A DNA stretch of 64,000 bases from Tubiluchus corallicola (taxonomy: Eukaryota > Priapulida > Priapulimorpha > Priapulimorphida > Tubiluchidae), in contig JAQGDQ010000227.1 in NCBI GenBank assembly GCA_030141605.1, positions 224,001 through 288,000 of the forward strand, read 5' to 3'. A program made the translations under genes and the position numbers. The notes under the pieces are model-generated. The model worked only from the letters and a program-made list of their open reading frames with translations. It did not search any database and was not told the DNA's origin. Shown in pieces: positions 37,060-47,840 of this stretch (positions within the stretch are counted from its first letter, which is position 1; each line of letters opens with the position of its first letter).

Positions 37060-38268
37060 GAATACACATGGCTAGCCCGGGGCGTTCTTTCTTGTTTAGC
37101 AAATTGTTTACTGGATCTTATAGGTGAGTTGAGCGGAAAACACCTTGCCTTGTTGTTTTGAGTTCTTGCTTGTTTTACAAATTGTTTACTGCATCTTATA
37201 GGTGAGTTGAGTGGAAAACACCTTGCCTTGTTGCTTTGAGTTCCCTTTTATGTTTTGCAAATTGTTTACTGCATCTTATAGGTGAGTTGAGTGGAAAACT
37301 CCTTGCCTTGTTGCTTTGAGTTCTCTTTTATGTTTTGCAAATTGTTTACTGCATCTGATAGGTGAGTTGAGTGGAAAACACCTTGCCTTGTTGTTTTGAG
37401 TTCTTGCTTGTTTTACAAATTGTTTACTGCATCTTATAGGTGAGTTGAGTGGAAAACACCTTGCCTTGTTGCTTTGAGTTCTCTTTTATGTTTTGCAAAT
37501 TGTTTACTGCATCTGATAGGTGAGTTGAGTGGAAAACACCTTGCCTTGTTGTTTTGAGTTCTCTTGTTTGTTTAGCAAATTGTTTACTGCATCTGATAGG
37601 TGAGTTGAGTGGAAAACACCTTGCCTTGTTGTTTTGAGTTCTCTTGTTTGTTTAGCAAATTGTTTACTGCATCTTATAGGTGAGTTGAGTGGAAAACACC
37701 TTGCCTTGTTGTTTTGAGTTCTCTTGTTTGTTTTGCAAATTGTTTACTGCATCTTATAGGTGAGTTGAGTGGAAGACACCTTGCCTTGTTGTTTTGAGTT
37801 CTCTTGCTTGTTTTACAAATTGTTTACTGCATCTTATAGGTGAGTTGAGTGGAAAACACCTTGCCTTGTTGTTTTGAGTTCTCTTGTTTGTTTTGCAAAT
37901 TGTTTACTGCATCTTATAGGTGAGTTGAGTGGAAAACACCTTGCCTTGTTGTTTTGAGTTCTCTTGCTTGTTTTGCAAATTGTTTACTGCATCTTATAGG
38001 TGAGTTGAGTGGAAAACACCTTGCCTTGTTGCTTTGAGTTCTTATTTGTTTTGCAAATTGTTTACTGCATCTTATAGGTGAGTTGAGCGAAACACCTTGC
38101 CTTGTTGTTTTGAGTTCTCTTGTTTGTTTAGCAAATTGTTTACTGCATCTTATAGGTGAGTTGAGTGGAAGACACCTTGCCTTGTTGTTTTGAGTTCTTG
38201 TTTGTTTTGCAAATTGTTTACTGCATCTTATAGGTGAGTTGAGTGGAAAACACCTTGCCTTGTTGTTT
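37060..38268 (+). repeat. Minisatellite, 80-bp unit, 15 copies, each with an AG|GT splice-like junction
   Basis: Tandem unit: CAAATTGTTTACTGCATCTT, ATAGGTGAGTTGAGTGGAAA, ACACCTTGCCTTGTTGTTTT, GAGTTCTCTTGTTTGTTTTG. Each copy carries a match to the 5' splice consensus (TAG|GTGAGT), directly preceded by a modest pyrimidine-rich stretch ending in TATAG, so an acceptor-like and a donor-like site are juxtaposed. The motif is at about 37121, 37199, 37279 and so on to 38231. Two unit variants (TTTTATGTTTTGC and TTTGTTTAGC) alternate in places. A degenerate extra copy lies at about 39100. No open frame is maintained. Confidence 0.93.
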
Positions 38269-38439
38269 TGGTGGCTCTGTCAGCTAAATGGTGTAATCAC
38301 CTTGTCGCTCACTCACGTTGTCATCTGGGCCAGTGTTGTTTAACTTTTAAAACTGTGAACTTTTAATGCTACTCAAGACAAACGTGCGACGTCAATTTCA
38401 AGACTGATTCTGGTACTAGTATCTTTTTCAGTGTTTTCG

Positions 38440-38965
38440 CATCATTTCAAAGCGTTTTGAGCAAAATGTTTTTGCCAGACTGCTTTTGAAACGGTTTGAA
38501 GTGTTCACACTGTCATTGGACAAACTGAAGTGTTCACACTGTCATTGGACAAACTGAAGTGTTCACAGTGTCATTGGAGAAACTGAAGTGTTCACACTGT
38601 CATTGGACAAACTGTTTTGAAACAAACAACAAACGTTGTTGACATCATTGAGGGTCCTGGACGTTTTCACCAAACCGTTTTGAAACCTGTCTAGGAGGTA
38701 GTTTGAACCGTTTTGCACTGGTTTGAGTGTTGTGACGTCCGTCAAAACATTTTGTCCAGCGATCGTGTGACCACTCAAAGCGTTTTGAAAATGGTTTTAC
38801 GAAAAAATTTGCAAAAGTTTTCAACCGTTTTGCCGTGTGAAAAAGAGTGTTGGTGCAAAACGGTTTGTAAACGTTTTAGGCTGACATGTGAACACTCAAA
38901 CTATCCTGAAAACGCTTCTAAGACGGTTTACGTTTGCCGTGTGAAAAGGGTATTAGGTCATCTGT
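38440..38965. mobile_element. Probable DNA-element remnant rich in AAACGGTTT motifs
   Basis: Many direct and inverted copies of CGTTTTGAAA, AACCGTTTTG and AAACGGTTTG occur here, together with GCCGTGTGAAAA (38832 and 38936) and CATGTGAACACTC. Such dense subterminal motif clusters and the CCGTGTGAA phrase are common in small hAT-like elements. It contains a 29-bp tandem repeat (GTGTTCACACTGTCATTGGA) at about 38499-38610. Clean termini were not found. The overlapping open frames (71 codons minus, 87 codons plus) are not supported. Confidence 0.45.
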
Positions 38966-40559
38966 TACTGTTCTAAAAGTGCTCAAATTTTGTGATGAAG
39001 ATTTAGAATTATATACCACCTGCATCTCTAATTAGACGCAGAATTCAACCTGCCTTTCATATGGTTTAGTTTATGTAGTATGTTTGGTCAATTAGTGTAG
39101 GATGTTTACTGCACCTGATAGGCGAGTTGAGCGGTTGAGTTGAGTTGAGTTGAGCTAAACGTCATGTAACACAGATCCGGTGGAGTGCTTAGCAAAAATC
39201 AAAAGTGGTGATTTTACCTACGTTTTTTAAACTTTAATTTTAAATTTTAATACATTATATAAAAGCTATTTGCGTTTATTTAGTGAAAGACAAGATGATT
39301 TTTCACATACTACCCCATTTTTAAGTCCGATAAAAAGTAATCATTTTAACACAATTAATACTGCAAAAGTGTTTCTGATAATTAACTAATAGATTAAAAT
39401 CTTATTTAATGGCAGGCAAGCCCAACTATTGATAACATCACAAACTAACATAATTTTCAACATCAAAAATATTCCACGAACGTGTTGAGTGTGTTTGTGA
39501 AAGCGAAAATTGAAGTACAGTGCAACTGTAAGATATTCATGGTGTTCTACTAAAACTAGGCAAGTTTTAAGATAAAAATTCAAATTTCAAATTTACTGCT
39601 GTGCTCATGCATGAGCTGTCGAACGTGTGTTGTTCCTCACAAACTAACACACCTGTACAGAGAGGTACAGCACCTGTTTTCTGTGCTATGCTTTTCCGAA
39701 ATTCAGGCGTCTAACCAGCGAATGGCAAAATGCATCTAACAACGAAAAACTAGTATCGCGAACGTGAAATTGTGTTTGTGTGGTAATAATACTTTCACGT
39801 AAGTCATTTTTTTGATCAAATATTATGTTTCCTTTCAATATTTAAAAAAAAATGGATTGTTTTGACCTACAGTTTAAGATTAGGTATGTTTTTGCTTTAG
39901 TTTTGAAAGAGATCGCCAGGAGTCGTCAGTATTTCAGTCTCTTTAGTTTGACTCTTTTATTTGCCCACACAAGTAAATAAACCAAGGCAGTGTAAATACG
40001 ATGAAGGCTGAAGTATGTATAAATAATGACTGGCAGTTGACTGAGGTAATAATTGCCTCAATCCCTAATTAGTATGTTCGTATTGCCCTATTATCCACCT
40101 GTTCAGGTAGCTGATTACAGGTGAGAGGAGGAGGGCAGGTAAGGTAAAGGATTTCAAGTTTTGCTAGCTCAATGTCTGTGTAACAGCCAGAAATCGATAC
40201 ATAAACTGAAACTGCCTAGGGTAGGTCAAATTAGAGCTAATGTGGTATTTGAGTGGTCAGTCTAGACACCCCGTCAGTGCCACGGGAGTAGACGATCGAT
40301 TCAATTAAAGGGCAATGAAAGGGGAAGGTCTCGATCAATTGTCGCGGCTGCTGCGGCTGCCGTGAGAGGAGCAGTGTTGGTCAGTTTAATGTCCAGTAAT
40401 CTTGTTGGCTGGTTGCTAGTACGGTTGATATTCGAGTGGTGTATTCTGCTTGCTGGCTGCTTTCAAAACGATTTCTTTGTGGCTTGGTTGTGTTTTATTG
40501 ATAGCGATTTGCTGTAGTTTAGTCGTAGATCAATCATTATCAAGACGCAGTGCTGCCAC
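38966..40559. other. No gene recognised; candidate 5' region at 40.25-40.56 kb
   Basis: Mostly AT-rich. A degenerate unit of the 80-bp minisatellite followed by GAGTTGAGTTGAGTTGAG lies at 39100-39155. From about 40250 the sequence becomes richer in CpG (GTCGCGGCTGCTGCGGCTGC near 40340), which would suit the 5' untranslated part of the candidate first exon at 40560. No TATA box is evident. Confidence 0.4.
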
Positions 40560-40660
40560 ATGCAGCAGAACAGGTTCGAGGCTGCTGCTGCTGATGCTGG
40601 AGAGCAAGACATGGTTACCCCCCCCCCCCCTCCTTCTCCTCCCGAGTGTGTTTATCCGAG
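40560..40660 (+). CDS. Candidate first coding exon, unidentified protein
   Basis: ATG at 40560 has a good context (GCCACATG) and follows an in-frame TAG at about 40514. It opens 33 codons plus two bases up to the donor CCGAG|GTAAAG (GT at 40661). The peptide starts MQQNRFEAAAADAGEQDMV and continues with five prolines, SPPECVYP, a low-complexity disordered N-terminus typical of many regulatory proteins. A CpG-rich 5' region precedes it. The exon at 47529 can be joined in phase but meets a stop after about 18 codons. It could instead be a non-coding first exon of the microRNA host RNA. A run of C makes frame calls sensitive to sequencing error. Confidence 0.33.
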
Positions 40661-41257
40661 GTAAAGTAGCTTTTGCGGGCGAGTGAGGAGACGTGTCTGA
40701 TCCGGTATCGGCTAATTAGAGTTTCTTTGCGAGTATTGAAACAGCCCCGTATTTAATTGGGTGGCAGTTATATGTACTAGTGTGGGGGAGTCGCGGCTAC
40801 TTTAACTGTACATACGCCACATGGCGGCTATAACTGTCTGTACACTTGCTCACGGTCGGCGAGTGAATTTATAAGCATTTCTTGGTTTTGCCTGTAATTT
40901 TTCATCTTTATTTCAACCCATGATTCTGCCGTTTAATGTTAACTTTTACTCATTTCTCATATTAATAAATTAATTATTTTTATATATATTTACATATTTA
41001 TATTATATCATTGTTATCATATATTTATTTATTAACATATCAATTAATAAATAGTTATTTAATAAATAAATACTGTATTCAGAGATTAATTAATTTTAGA
41101 AAATTGTTATCAGTTAGGAAGGTAATAATAATAATACAATGCTAGCATAGCTATTGTAAGTTGTTAAATATGAAATGTAAATACTGTTAACTGTTATAGC
41201 CTTGCAAATAGAGGGCATGTATATATGTATGTGTTTATATGCTCAAAATAAAAAGTT

Positions 41258-41258
<1 letters not shown>

Positions 41259-41311
<53 letters not shown>

Positions 41312-41351
41312 GTAATAATAATAATAATAATAGTAATAATAATAATAATAT
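41259..41351. repeat. (TAA)n microsatellite
   Basis: About 30 copies of TAA/AAT with two or three TAG interruptions. It follows a very AT-rich stretch (40920-41110). Confidence 0.97.
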
Positions 41352-41668
41352 AAATAAAACCATTTTTTTCTCCGTCGTCCAGCGTTTGACTTGAAAAAAT
41401 GCTTACGTAGACACCGAGAATGAAGAATAAGAAGTATACATGTTCATATAAAATTAGCTGTTTGTATATAGCCTACGTGTAAGCATATAAAAGGCCATTG
41501 CTGCCTAAGAAATTCTATATTTACTGACTCGTGCGTCTCTATCGTACACAGGCGATTAAATTAGATCTATGTAAGTTTAACATGTAACAGTCATACAGGC
41601 AGGCAGTAGTCTGCAAGCACATGTGTTTGAGCTTTAGCATGGTCAACTAACGTCTAGACAGTCGACAC

Positions 41669-41827
41669 TATAAATAGGACCGGCTTAGCGAAACCGACGT
41701 CTGAACTCGAGGCACTCGCGAGGCGCTAATGGCTTTCTCCGCTTGGGGCATTGGCTGCAGTGGTCAGCAGGAATGGCCCATCGAGCGGCAGCGGTGCAGA
41801 GGTGGCGTACAGTGTGCTGTGCTGTAG
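41669..41827 (+). promoter_or_regulatory. TATA-box candidate promoter with a short ORF
   Basis: TATAAATAG at 41669-41677 is followed by a CpG-rich stretch. An ATG at 41729 opens 32 codons to TAG at 41825-41827. The opposite strand has a 62-codon frame (41685-41873) with a hydrophobic, signal-like N-terminus (MLRACNAGLILLALITTA). Neither product is recognised. The TATA box about 60 bp upstream of the ATG is compatible with a promoter, nothing more. Confidence 0.22.
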
Positions 41828-42097
41828 TTATTAAGGCAAGAAGAATAAGTCCTGCGTTGCATGCGCGTAACATGGGCTGCTTAACAATGCTTTACGATAG
41901 CTATTATCATAGCAGTTGAACCTGGTGTGAACGTACGCGAGTGATCTACGTGAAACCGCGTGATTAATTCAATTCGAAGAGATTTTAATGCTCGGTTTAT
42001 GGTATGGCCATTTTGAAAACGCTGTGATGTTCATTAATTCTAATGCCATCGCGTGATTTTGTTGTTGGCTTCAAGGTGTTTTGACGTACGACTTTTG

Positions 42098-42896
42098 CAG
42101 GAGTTGTGGTTTATACGTATTTGCTAGCAGTTTTCCAGGAGTTGTGGTTTATACGTGTTTGCTAGCAGTTTTGCAGGAGTTGTGGTTTATACGTATTTGC
42201 TAGCAGTTTTGCAGGAGTTGTGGTTTATACGTATTTGCTAGCAGTTTTGCAGGAGTTGTGGTTTATACGTATTTGCTAGCAGTTTTGCAGGAGTTGTGGT
42301 TTATACGTATTTGCTAGCAGTTTTGCAGGAGTTGTGGTTTATACGTATTTGCTAGCAGTTTTGCAGGAGTTGTGGTTTATACGTATTTGCTAGCAGTTTT
42401 GCAGGAGTTGTGGTTTATACGTATTTGCTAGCAGTTTTGCATGAGTTGTGGTTTATACGTGTTTGCTAGCAGTTATGCAGGAGTTGTGGTTTATACGTTT
42501 TTGCTAGCAGTTTTGCCGGAGTTGTTTATACGTGTTTGCTAGCAGTTTTGCAGGAGTTGTGGTTTATACGTATTTGCTAACAGTTTTGCAGGAGTTGTGG
42601 TTTATACGTATTTGCTAGCAGTTTTGCAGGAGTTGTGGTTTATACGTATTTGCTAGCAGTTTTGCAGGAGTTGTGGTTTATACGTATTTGTTAGCAGTTT
42701 TGCAGGAGTTGTGGTTTATACGTATTTGCTAGCAGTTTTGCAGGAGTTGTGGTTTATACGTATTTGCTAGCAGTTTTGCAGGAGTTGTGGTTTATACGTA
42801 TTTGCTAGCAGTTTTGCATGAGTTGTGGTTTATACGTATTTGCTAGCAGTTTTGCAGGAGTTGTGGTTTATACGTATTTGCTAGCAGTTTTGCAGT
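42098..42896. repeat. Minisatellite, 38-bp unit, about 21 copies
   Basis: Very homogeneous tandem array of GCAGGAGTTGTGGTTTATAC and GTATTTGCTAGCAGTTTT. Variants are rare: GTGTTTGC, GCATGAG, and one copy near 42519 lacking GTGG. The homogeneity suggests recent expansion. Confidence 0.96.
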
Positions 42897-43622
42897 TTTA
42901 TTCCAAACTTGCCTAGTGATTTGTGGTTTGTGTGTGCATGTAGGTATGGTAATGGCTTTATAATGTGGCTGTCTACAGGTAGTGACTGTGTACCGGCTGT
43001 TACAGGCAGTATTTCACACACTAAAGTGGTCTAAGCGTCGTCTGAACAACAAGTGTACAATTCTATACACGGCGTAACTATCTCACCGTTTGATCAGTAT
43101 AGATGCCTGTATAATACGTCCAGCTGTTAGCGTGTTACGCTCGACTATACACCACCGTGTTTTGACTATGCGGGCTATCCAGCCAAAACAGCGTTCACTG
43201 TTAAACAAGGCGATTCAACTTTGGCAGCCTTCCGAGGAAGAGTTGTCAACGTTTTACCATCGCTGCTGTCACGGGCGTGGATCGTCCACAAATCATGTGG
43301 ATTTACTACACGTCCGGTTGGTCATTGGGTCTGTGTAGAAGTCTCATCTACGGAGTTGTAAATTTCCGAGATGCGTGTCCGCCTTGCTAATGATTAGTTC
43401 TTACAATGGATTCAGCATGGAAACAACAAGTGCTTTATAGTTTGTAACGATGTACGAGTGAAGTGGTCGCAAATCTTTACTTGATCAGCTTCCCATCGGC
43501 TTGTGTTCAGCTATGCGTTTAAATCTGCTTCACTGCAGCGGGTGCTATACACTCTGGCTTCATATATTTGGTGAAAAACAGATTAGTGTTTAGTATTCAT
43601 GAATACGTTTTTTCTTTAACCT
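42897..43622. other. No gene recognised
   Basis: Slightly G+C-richer unique sequence. An 82-codon frame at 43090-43338 has no recognised domain or splice context and is left unassigned. Confidence 0.4.
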
Positions 43623-43877
43623 GACCACTGTTGCATTTGAGGTAGGAGTGTTGTGATGTGAGTTTTAGATCATTGTTTTATGCTTAAAGTTGTAAAGTTA
43701 TTCCAGGTGTTCTTGTGATTGTTGCATAGTGCTACCAGTTACTGTCATTCTGGCCACTGTTGCATTAGAGATAGGAGTGTTGTGATGTGAATTTTAGATC
43801 ATTGTTTTATGCCTAAAGTTGTAAAGTTGTTCCAGTTGTTCTTGTGATTGCTGCACAGTGCTACCAGTTACTGTCAT
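43623..43877. repeat. Tandem duplication, about 127 bp, 2 copies
   Basis: Two adjacent copies starting with CCACTGTTGCATT and ending with GTGCTACCAGTTACTGTCAT. They differ at about ten positions. Confidence 0.92.
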
Positions 43878-44579
43878 TACTCTATGAAATGGATAGAAAA
43901 CACCAGTTTAACGTGTTGAGCAAAAGTTTCTTTATTCTGAAATACAATTATTAACATTTAGTTTAATTTGCATTGAGTAGAAGAAAATTAGTTGCATGAT
44001 TAAATGTATTGCTATAACTATTCTTAGTGATATAAAAATTATGTAGACTATATTGAAATCAATTAATAATAACTCACGTTGTTAGAGCCTTTAACAGTTA
44101 GAAAGACAGGAATGAGAACTCCAAGTAGCCTTAAGAACAACAATGTCATAACAATAAATTCGTAATAAATTCACAGTCAGAAAAATAGAGCAATGGCGGA
44201 GAGAACCAAAAAACGGGTAAAATGTCACACAACTACTATAGCTATATCTCACGAAAGGCCAAAATGCTAATGTATTGAAGAATATTAGGTGCTTCAATTT
44301 TAAAAAGTGACTACTGTAAAAAGCTAAATGCCTACTAAATAAACAAACAGGTGGCAGCACCGTGGCAGTAATTGAAAACTAAATTAAAACCAAAAAAGGG
44401 CCTATGCACCCACCACACTCTAGGCCAGGCCACTTGGACGAGATTGCAGGAAAATACCAAAACTTTGTAACTGCCCTGTATTTTCTACAAAGAGACGTGT
44501 TTTTGAGTTTAATTATTCTCATGATTTTCAGAAATACAAGTGTCTGATGTTGGCTGATATCTACTTGACGTTGTTATTT
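43878..44579. other. No gene recognised
   Basis: AT-rich unique sequence. An 89-codon minus-strand frame (44091-44360) lacks recognisable features. Confidence 0.4.
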
Positions 44580-45585
44580 TATGTTGTGTTACGTTATGTT
44601 ACGAGTTGCATCACTATGCCTCGCGTTACATTGTTGTGTTACATTATGTTACAAGTTGTGTTGTTATATCACAAGTAACATCACTATGCCACACATTACG
44701 TTACTATGCCTCGCGTTACATTGTTGTGTTACATTATGTTACAAGTTACATCACTATTTCTCACATTACATTATGTTGTGTTGTTATGTCACAAGTAACA
44801 TCACTATGTCGCATGTTACATTGTTGTGTTACATTATGTTACAAGTTGCATCACTATTCCTCACATTACATTATGTTGTGTTGTTATGTTACAAGTAACA
44901 TCACTATGCCACACGTTACATTATGTTACAAGTTACATCACTATTTCTCACATTACATTATGTTGTGTTGCTGTATCACAAGTAACATCACTATGCCACA
45001 CGTTACGTTATGTTAAAAATTACATTACTGTGCCCCAAGTTACATTGTTGTGTTACGGTATGTTAAAAATTACATTACTATGCCCCATGTTATGTTATGT
45101 TAAAAATTACATTACTGTGCCCCAAATTACATTATGTTGTGTTACGTTATATTAAAAATTACATTACTGTGTTTCCACGTTACGTTATGTTAAAAGTTAC
45201 ATTGATGTGCCCCACGTTACATTATGTTGTGTTATGTTATGTTATGTTATGTTGAAAATTAGATTGATGTTCCTCGTGTTACGTTATGTTAGAAAGTATA
45301 TTACTGTGCTCCACGGTACGTTATGTTCTGTTATGTTAAAAATTACGTTACTGTGTCCCCATGTTATGTTATGTTAAAAATCGCATTACTGTGCCCCATG
45401 TTACGTTATGTTCTGTTGCGTTATGTTAAAAATTACATTACTGTGCCCACACATTACGTTATGTTGTATTCCGTTATGGTAAAAATTATGTTACTGTGTC
45501 CCAAGTTATGTTATGTTAAAAATTGCCTTACTGTGCCCCACGTTACACTATGTTATGTTACGTTATGCTAAAAATTGCATTTATT
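44580..45585. repeat. Complex minisatellite of GTTACATTATGTTA-type units
   Basis: About 1 kb of irregular tandem repeats of short blocks: TTACATTATGTTACAAGTTA, CATCACTATGCCACACG, and further right TTATGTTAAAAATTACATTA and CTGTGCCCCA. Two subfamilies are arranged left (ACAAGT type) and right (AAAAAT type). Long open frames (82-136 codons) rich in Cys, Tyr, Val and Ser are artefacts of the repeat. Confidence 0.92.
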
Positions 45586-46664
45586 ACTATGGGATATTTA
45601 TTTTCATTTTTTCTACGTTGCTTATGCCTATGCCTATGCCTATAGTATAGTCCTGAGTTTTTTTACCTGTTTGCTCAGAAAATAGCTACTGTCTCAGCAT
45701 ATCTGGAATATTCAACATCTTTATTTTTTATTTTACTATTAATTTTGTCAATTTTTTTAATTAGTTCAGTCCCTTCATTATTACTTTTATTCTTAGCTAA
45801 AGCTGTAACCATCTGGTTAACTTTTTGAACGAATAAAGATGTTCAAACTTCCCCCACTAAAGACCCTACTCCACAGACAATAAAACGCAAGCATTCACCA
45901 CTTGGCACACTAAGGCCAGGTCAACATTGACCACACAAGCAGATCCTGTTTCTTCAATTTACAAATTGTCCTTTTAAAGTATCAGAACCTGATTATTTGA
46001 CCTTTGGTCATTCATCACCCCATTTGTATCCTGCTGAGCACCAAATGCTTGGTCTGGAGAGTTAGCCCCAGGCCACAAAAGTGTGCCTTCATCCAAGCTT
46101 GCAAGTACCTTTTGCTGCTATGACACTTGAAGGGTGTAGTAATTGCTGGTCACTTAACACCACTTTGTACTCATGATTGCCTATCAAAATAAGCTTATTT
46201 ACACAGGCAGTGAAAATGTCTCTGGACTCAGTTGTGGAAATTTGCTGCCTTGGCACTCTAAAGGGCTAATCCCCTGGCTGACCAGTGGTCATCTCTGAAC
46301 ACTTGATTGGCTGTATGTAAACAGTTTTCTTGTCAAACAAGATTTAGTTGTGTGCTTTAGCTGATGAGTTAATAGAAGGGAATTAGTCTTGTGCAATAAC
46401 TGCTTATCTGTAAGTCAATTGCTTCAATTAGCTATGTACAGTAGGTGTTGAGCTGCTGCACAATAATTAGTTGCAATTATTACCTATCATCAAATGCTTT
46501 AACTTGGTAATAGTGTCTTGCACAGACATCTGACCATGAATTATTTAGACCAGGCTTTTGATCAGAGGCTAGAATTGTTATTAATAATAGATTAACTAAC
46601 TGTGTAGGCTGTAAGAGCTGTATTGAATATCCCATGCAAAGAAACAATGTGTTTAGCTCTCCTC
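45586..46664. other. No gene recognised
   Basis: Unique sequence. A short CTATGC triple repeat lies near 45625-45645. No exon with two splice sites was found. Confidence 0.45.
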
Positions 46665-47055
46665 AGAATGGCATTTTTACTAAGATAACAGTTTTGTGAG
46701 TAGTGATTTAATGATTTTCCTCCGAATGGCGAATACTAAGACAATAGTTTGTTGAGTGGTGATGTAGTTTTTTTCTCAGAATGGTGAACACTAGGACAAC
46801 AGTTTTGTGAGTAGTGATGTAGTTTTTTTCTTCAGAATGGTGAACACTAAGACAACAGTTTTGTGAGTAGTGATGTAGTTTTTTCCTCAAAAATGGTGAA
46901 CACTAGGACAACAGTTTTGTGAGTAGTGATGTAGTTTTTTTCCTCAGAATGGTGAACAATAGAACAACAGTTTTGTGAGTAGTGATATAGTGATTTTCCT
47001 CAGAATGGTGAACACTAAGACAACAGTTTTGTGAGTAGTGATTTAGTGAATTTCG
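46665..47055. repeat. Minisatellite, about 57-bp unit, about 7 copies
   Basis: Tandem unit containing CTCAGAATGGTGAACACTAA, GACAACAGTTTTGTGAGTAG and TGATGTAGTTTTTTT. The length varies by a base or two in the T-run. The minus-strand open frame (46708-46890) is a repeat artefact. Confidence 0.93.
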
Positions 47056-47528
47056 ATGGAATGGAAATTTTAATTACTGTGTATGTTATTATTAGGGATG
47101 AGCGTTTGAGTGCGATTCGACCGAGTTTTTTTAATTCGAATTCAACTCGTACTTAAAATTGTGGATTTGAATAATTGAGCACTTGAACTACATATTTGGT
47201 TTTGTCGTTAAAACGTTTGCAGCTTCATGCAAATAGCCCAATTCAGTTGTGATTTCTGTGCACAATTTTTAAACAAATATTAGTGTTTAACCGTAGAACA
47301 AAATCAACAATATCCCCAGAATGCCTTTTTTTAATGATTCGAAAATTTTTAAAACATATTTCGATTTGGATTCGAAATCTTGAAATTCAGTTTGATTTAT
47401 GTTGGAAAGTCAAAATTTGATTCAAATTCGCTTTGTGATAATGCCCACGCCAAGTGATCACTAACTTTTTATTTGTTCTCTATGCTAGTAACATACTTAA
47501 ACTCTTAAATTTTTGTTTTAAATTTCAG
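47056..47528. other. No gene; sequence with repeated TTCGAA/TTGAATT motifs
   Basis: Motifs such as TTCGAATTCAACTCG, GATTCGAAAT and GATTCAAATTCG recur in both orientations from about 47108 to 47440, beginning with AGGGATGAGCG. This resembles a decayed MITE but matching ends were not found. Confidence 0.35.
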
Positions 47529-47663
47529 GAAATACCCGGATAAAATTTCCTTGACTTCACCTTGTAAAATGGGAAACAGGAAGTGAAAGTACTACAGGAA
47601 ATGTAGAAATAAATGAGATACATGAAGAATGTGGGTCGAAGGAAATAGACTGTGGGAAGTTCC
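47529..47663 (+). other. Candidate exon (135 bp) with strong splice sites
   Basis: The acceptor TTTAAATTTCAG (ends 47528) and donor TTCC|GTAAGT (GT at 47664) are both near consensus. No frame is open throughout. One frame is open for 37 codons at its 3' side, including ESTTGNVEINEIHEECGSKE. Another frame, in phase with the 40560 exon, reads KYPDKISLTSPCKMGNRK and then stops. An inner donor, CTT|GTAAAA, at 47564 is also possible. A non-coding exon on the same strand as the microRNA cluster about 6.6 kb downstream is the simplest reading. Confidence 0.35.
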
Positions 47664-47729
47664 GTAAGTTCTTTATGTAAGATTTTAATTGAAAAGTTTG
47701 CCTGTACAGGTTAAGTTCTTGTTGTTTTA

Positions 47730-47840
47730 TGTGACGTACCTGGATTTCTATCTAGTAGAAATAACGAAATACAGTACACCAATATGCGTGTTACCGAACT
47801 ACTTTATTTACAATGCGTTCTGACGCATTAATACATAACA
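47730..47840 (-). mobile_element. LTR-like fragment (3' LTR with polypurine tract)
   Basis: On the minus strand a polypurine tract (AAAAGAAAGGAGA, complement of 47841-47853) is directly followed by TGTTATGTATTAATGCGTCA. That segment ends 111 bp later in GGTACGTCACA, so it has TG...CA ends. This is the layout of a retrotransposon 3' LTR. No integrase or reverse transcriptase remnant follows at higher coordinates, and the superfamily is unknown. The short length and missing internal part make the call tentative. Confidence 0.4.

Noticed and set aside
41685-41873. 62-codon minus frame with signal-peptide-like start
   Set aside because: Only a hydrophobic start and a CpG-rich context support it; no mature domain or splice pattern recognised.
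44581-45155. Cys/Tyr-rich frames up to 136 codons
   Set aside because: They follow GTTACATTATGTTA repeats in three overlapping frames; not protein-like.
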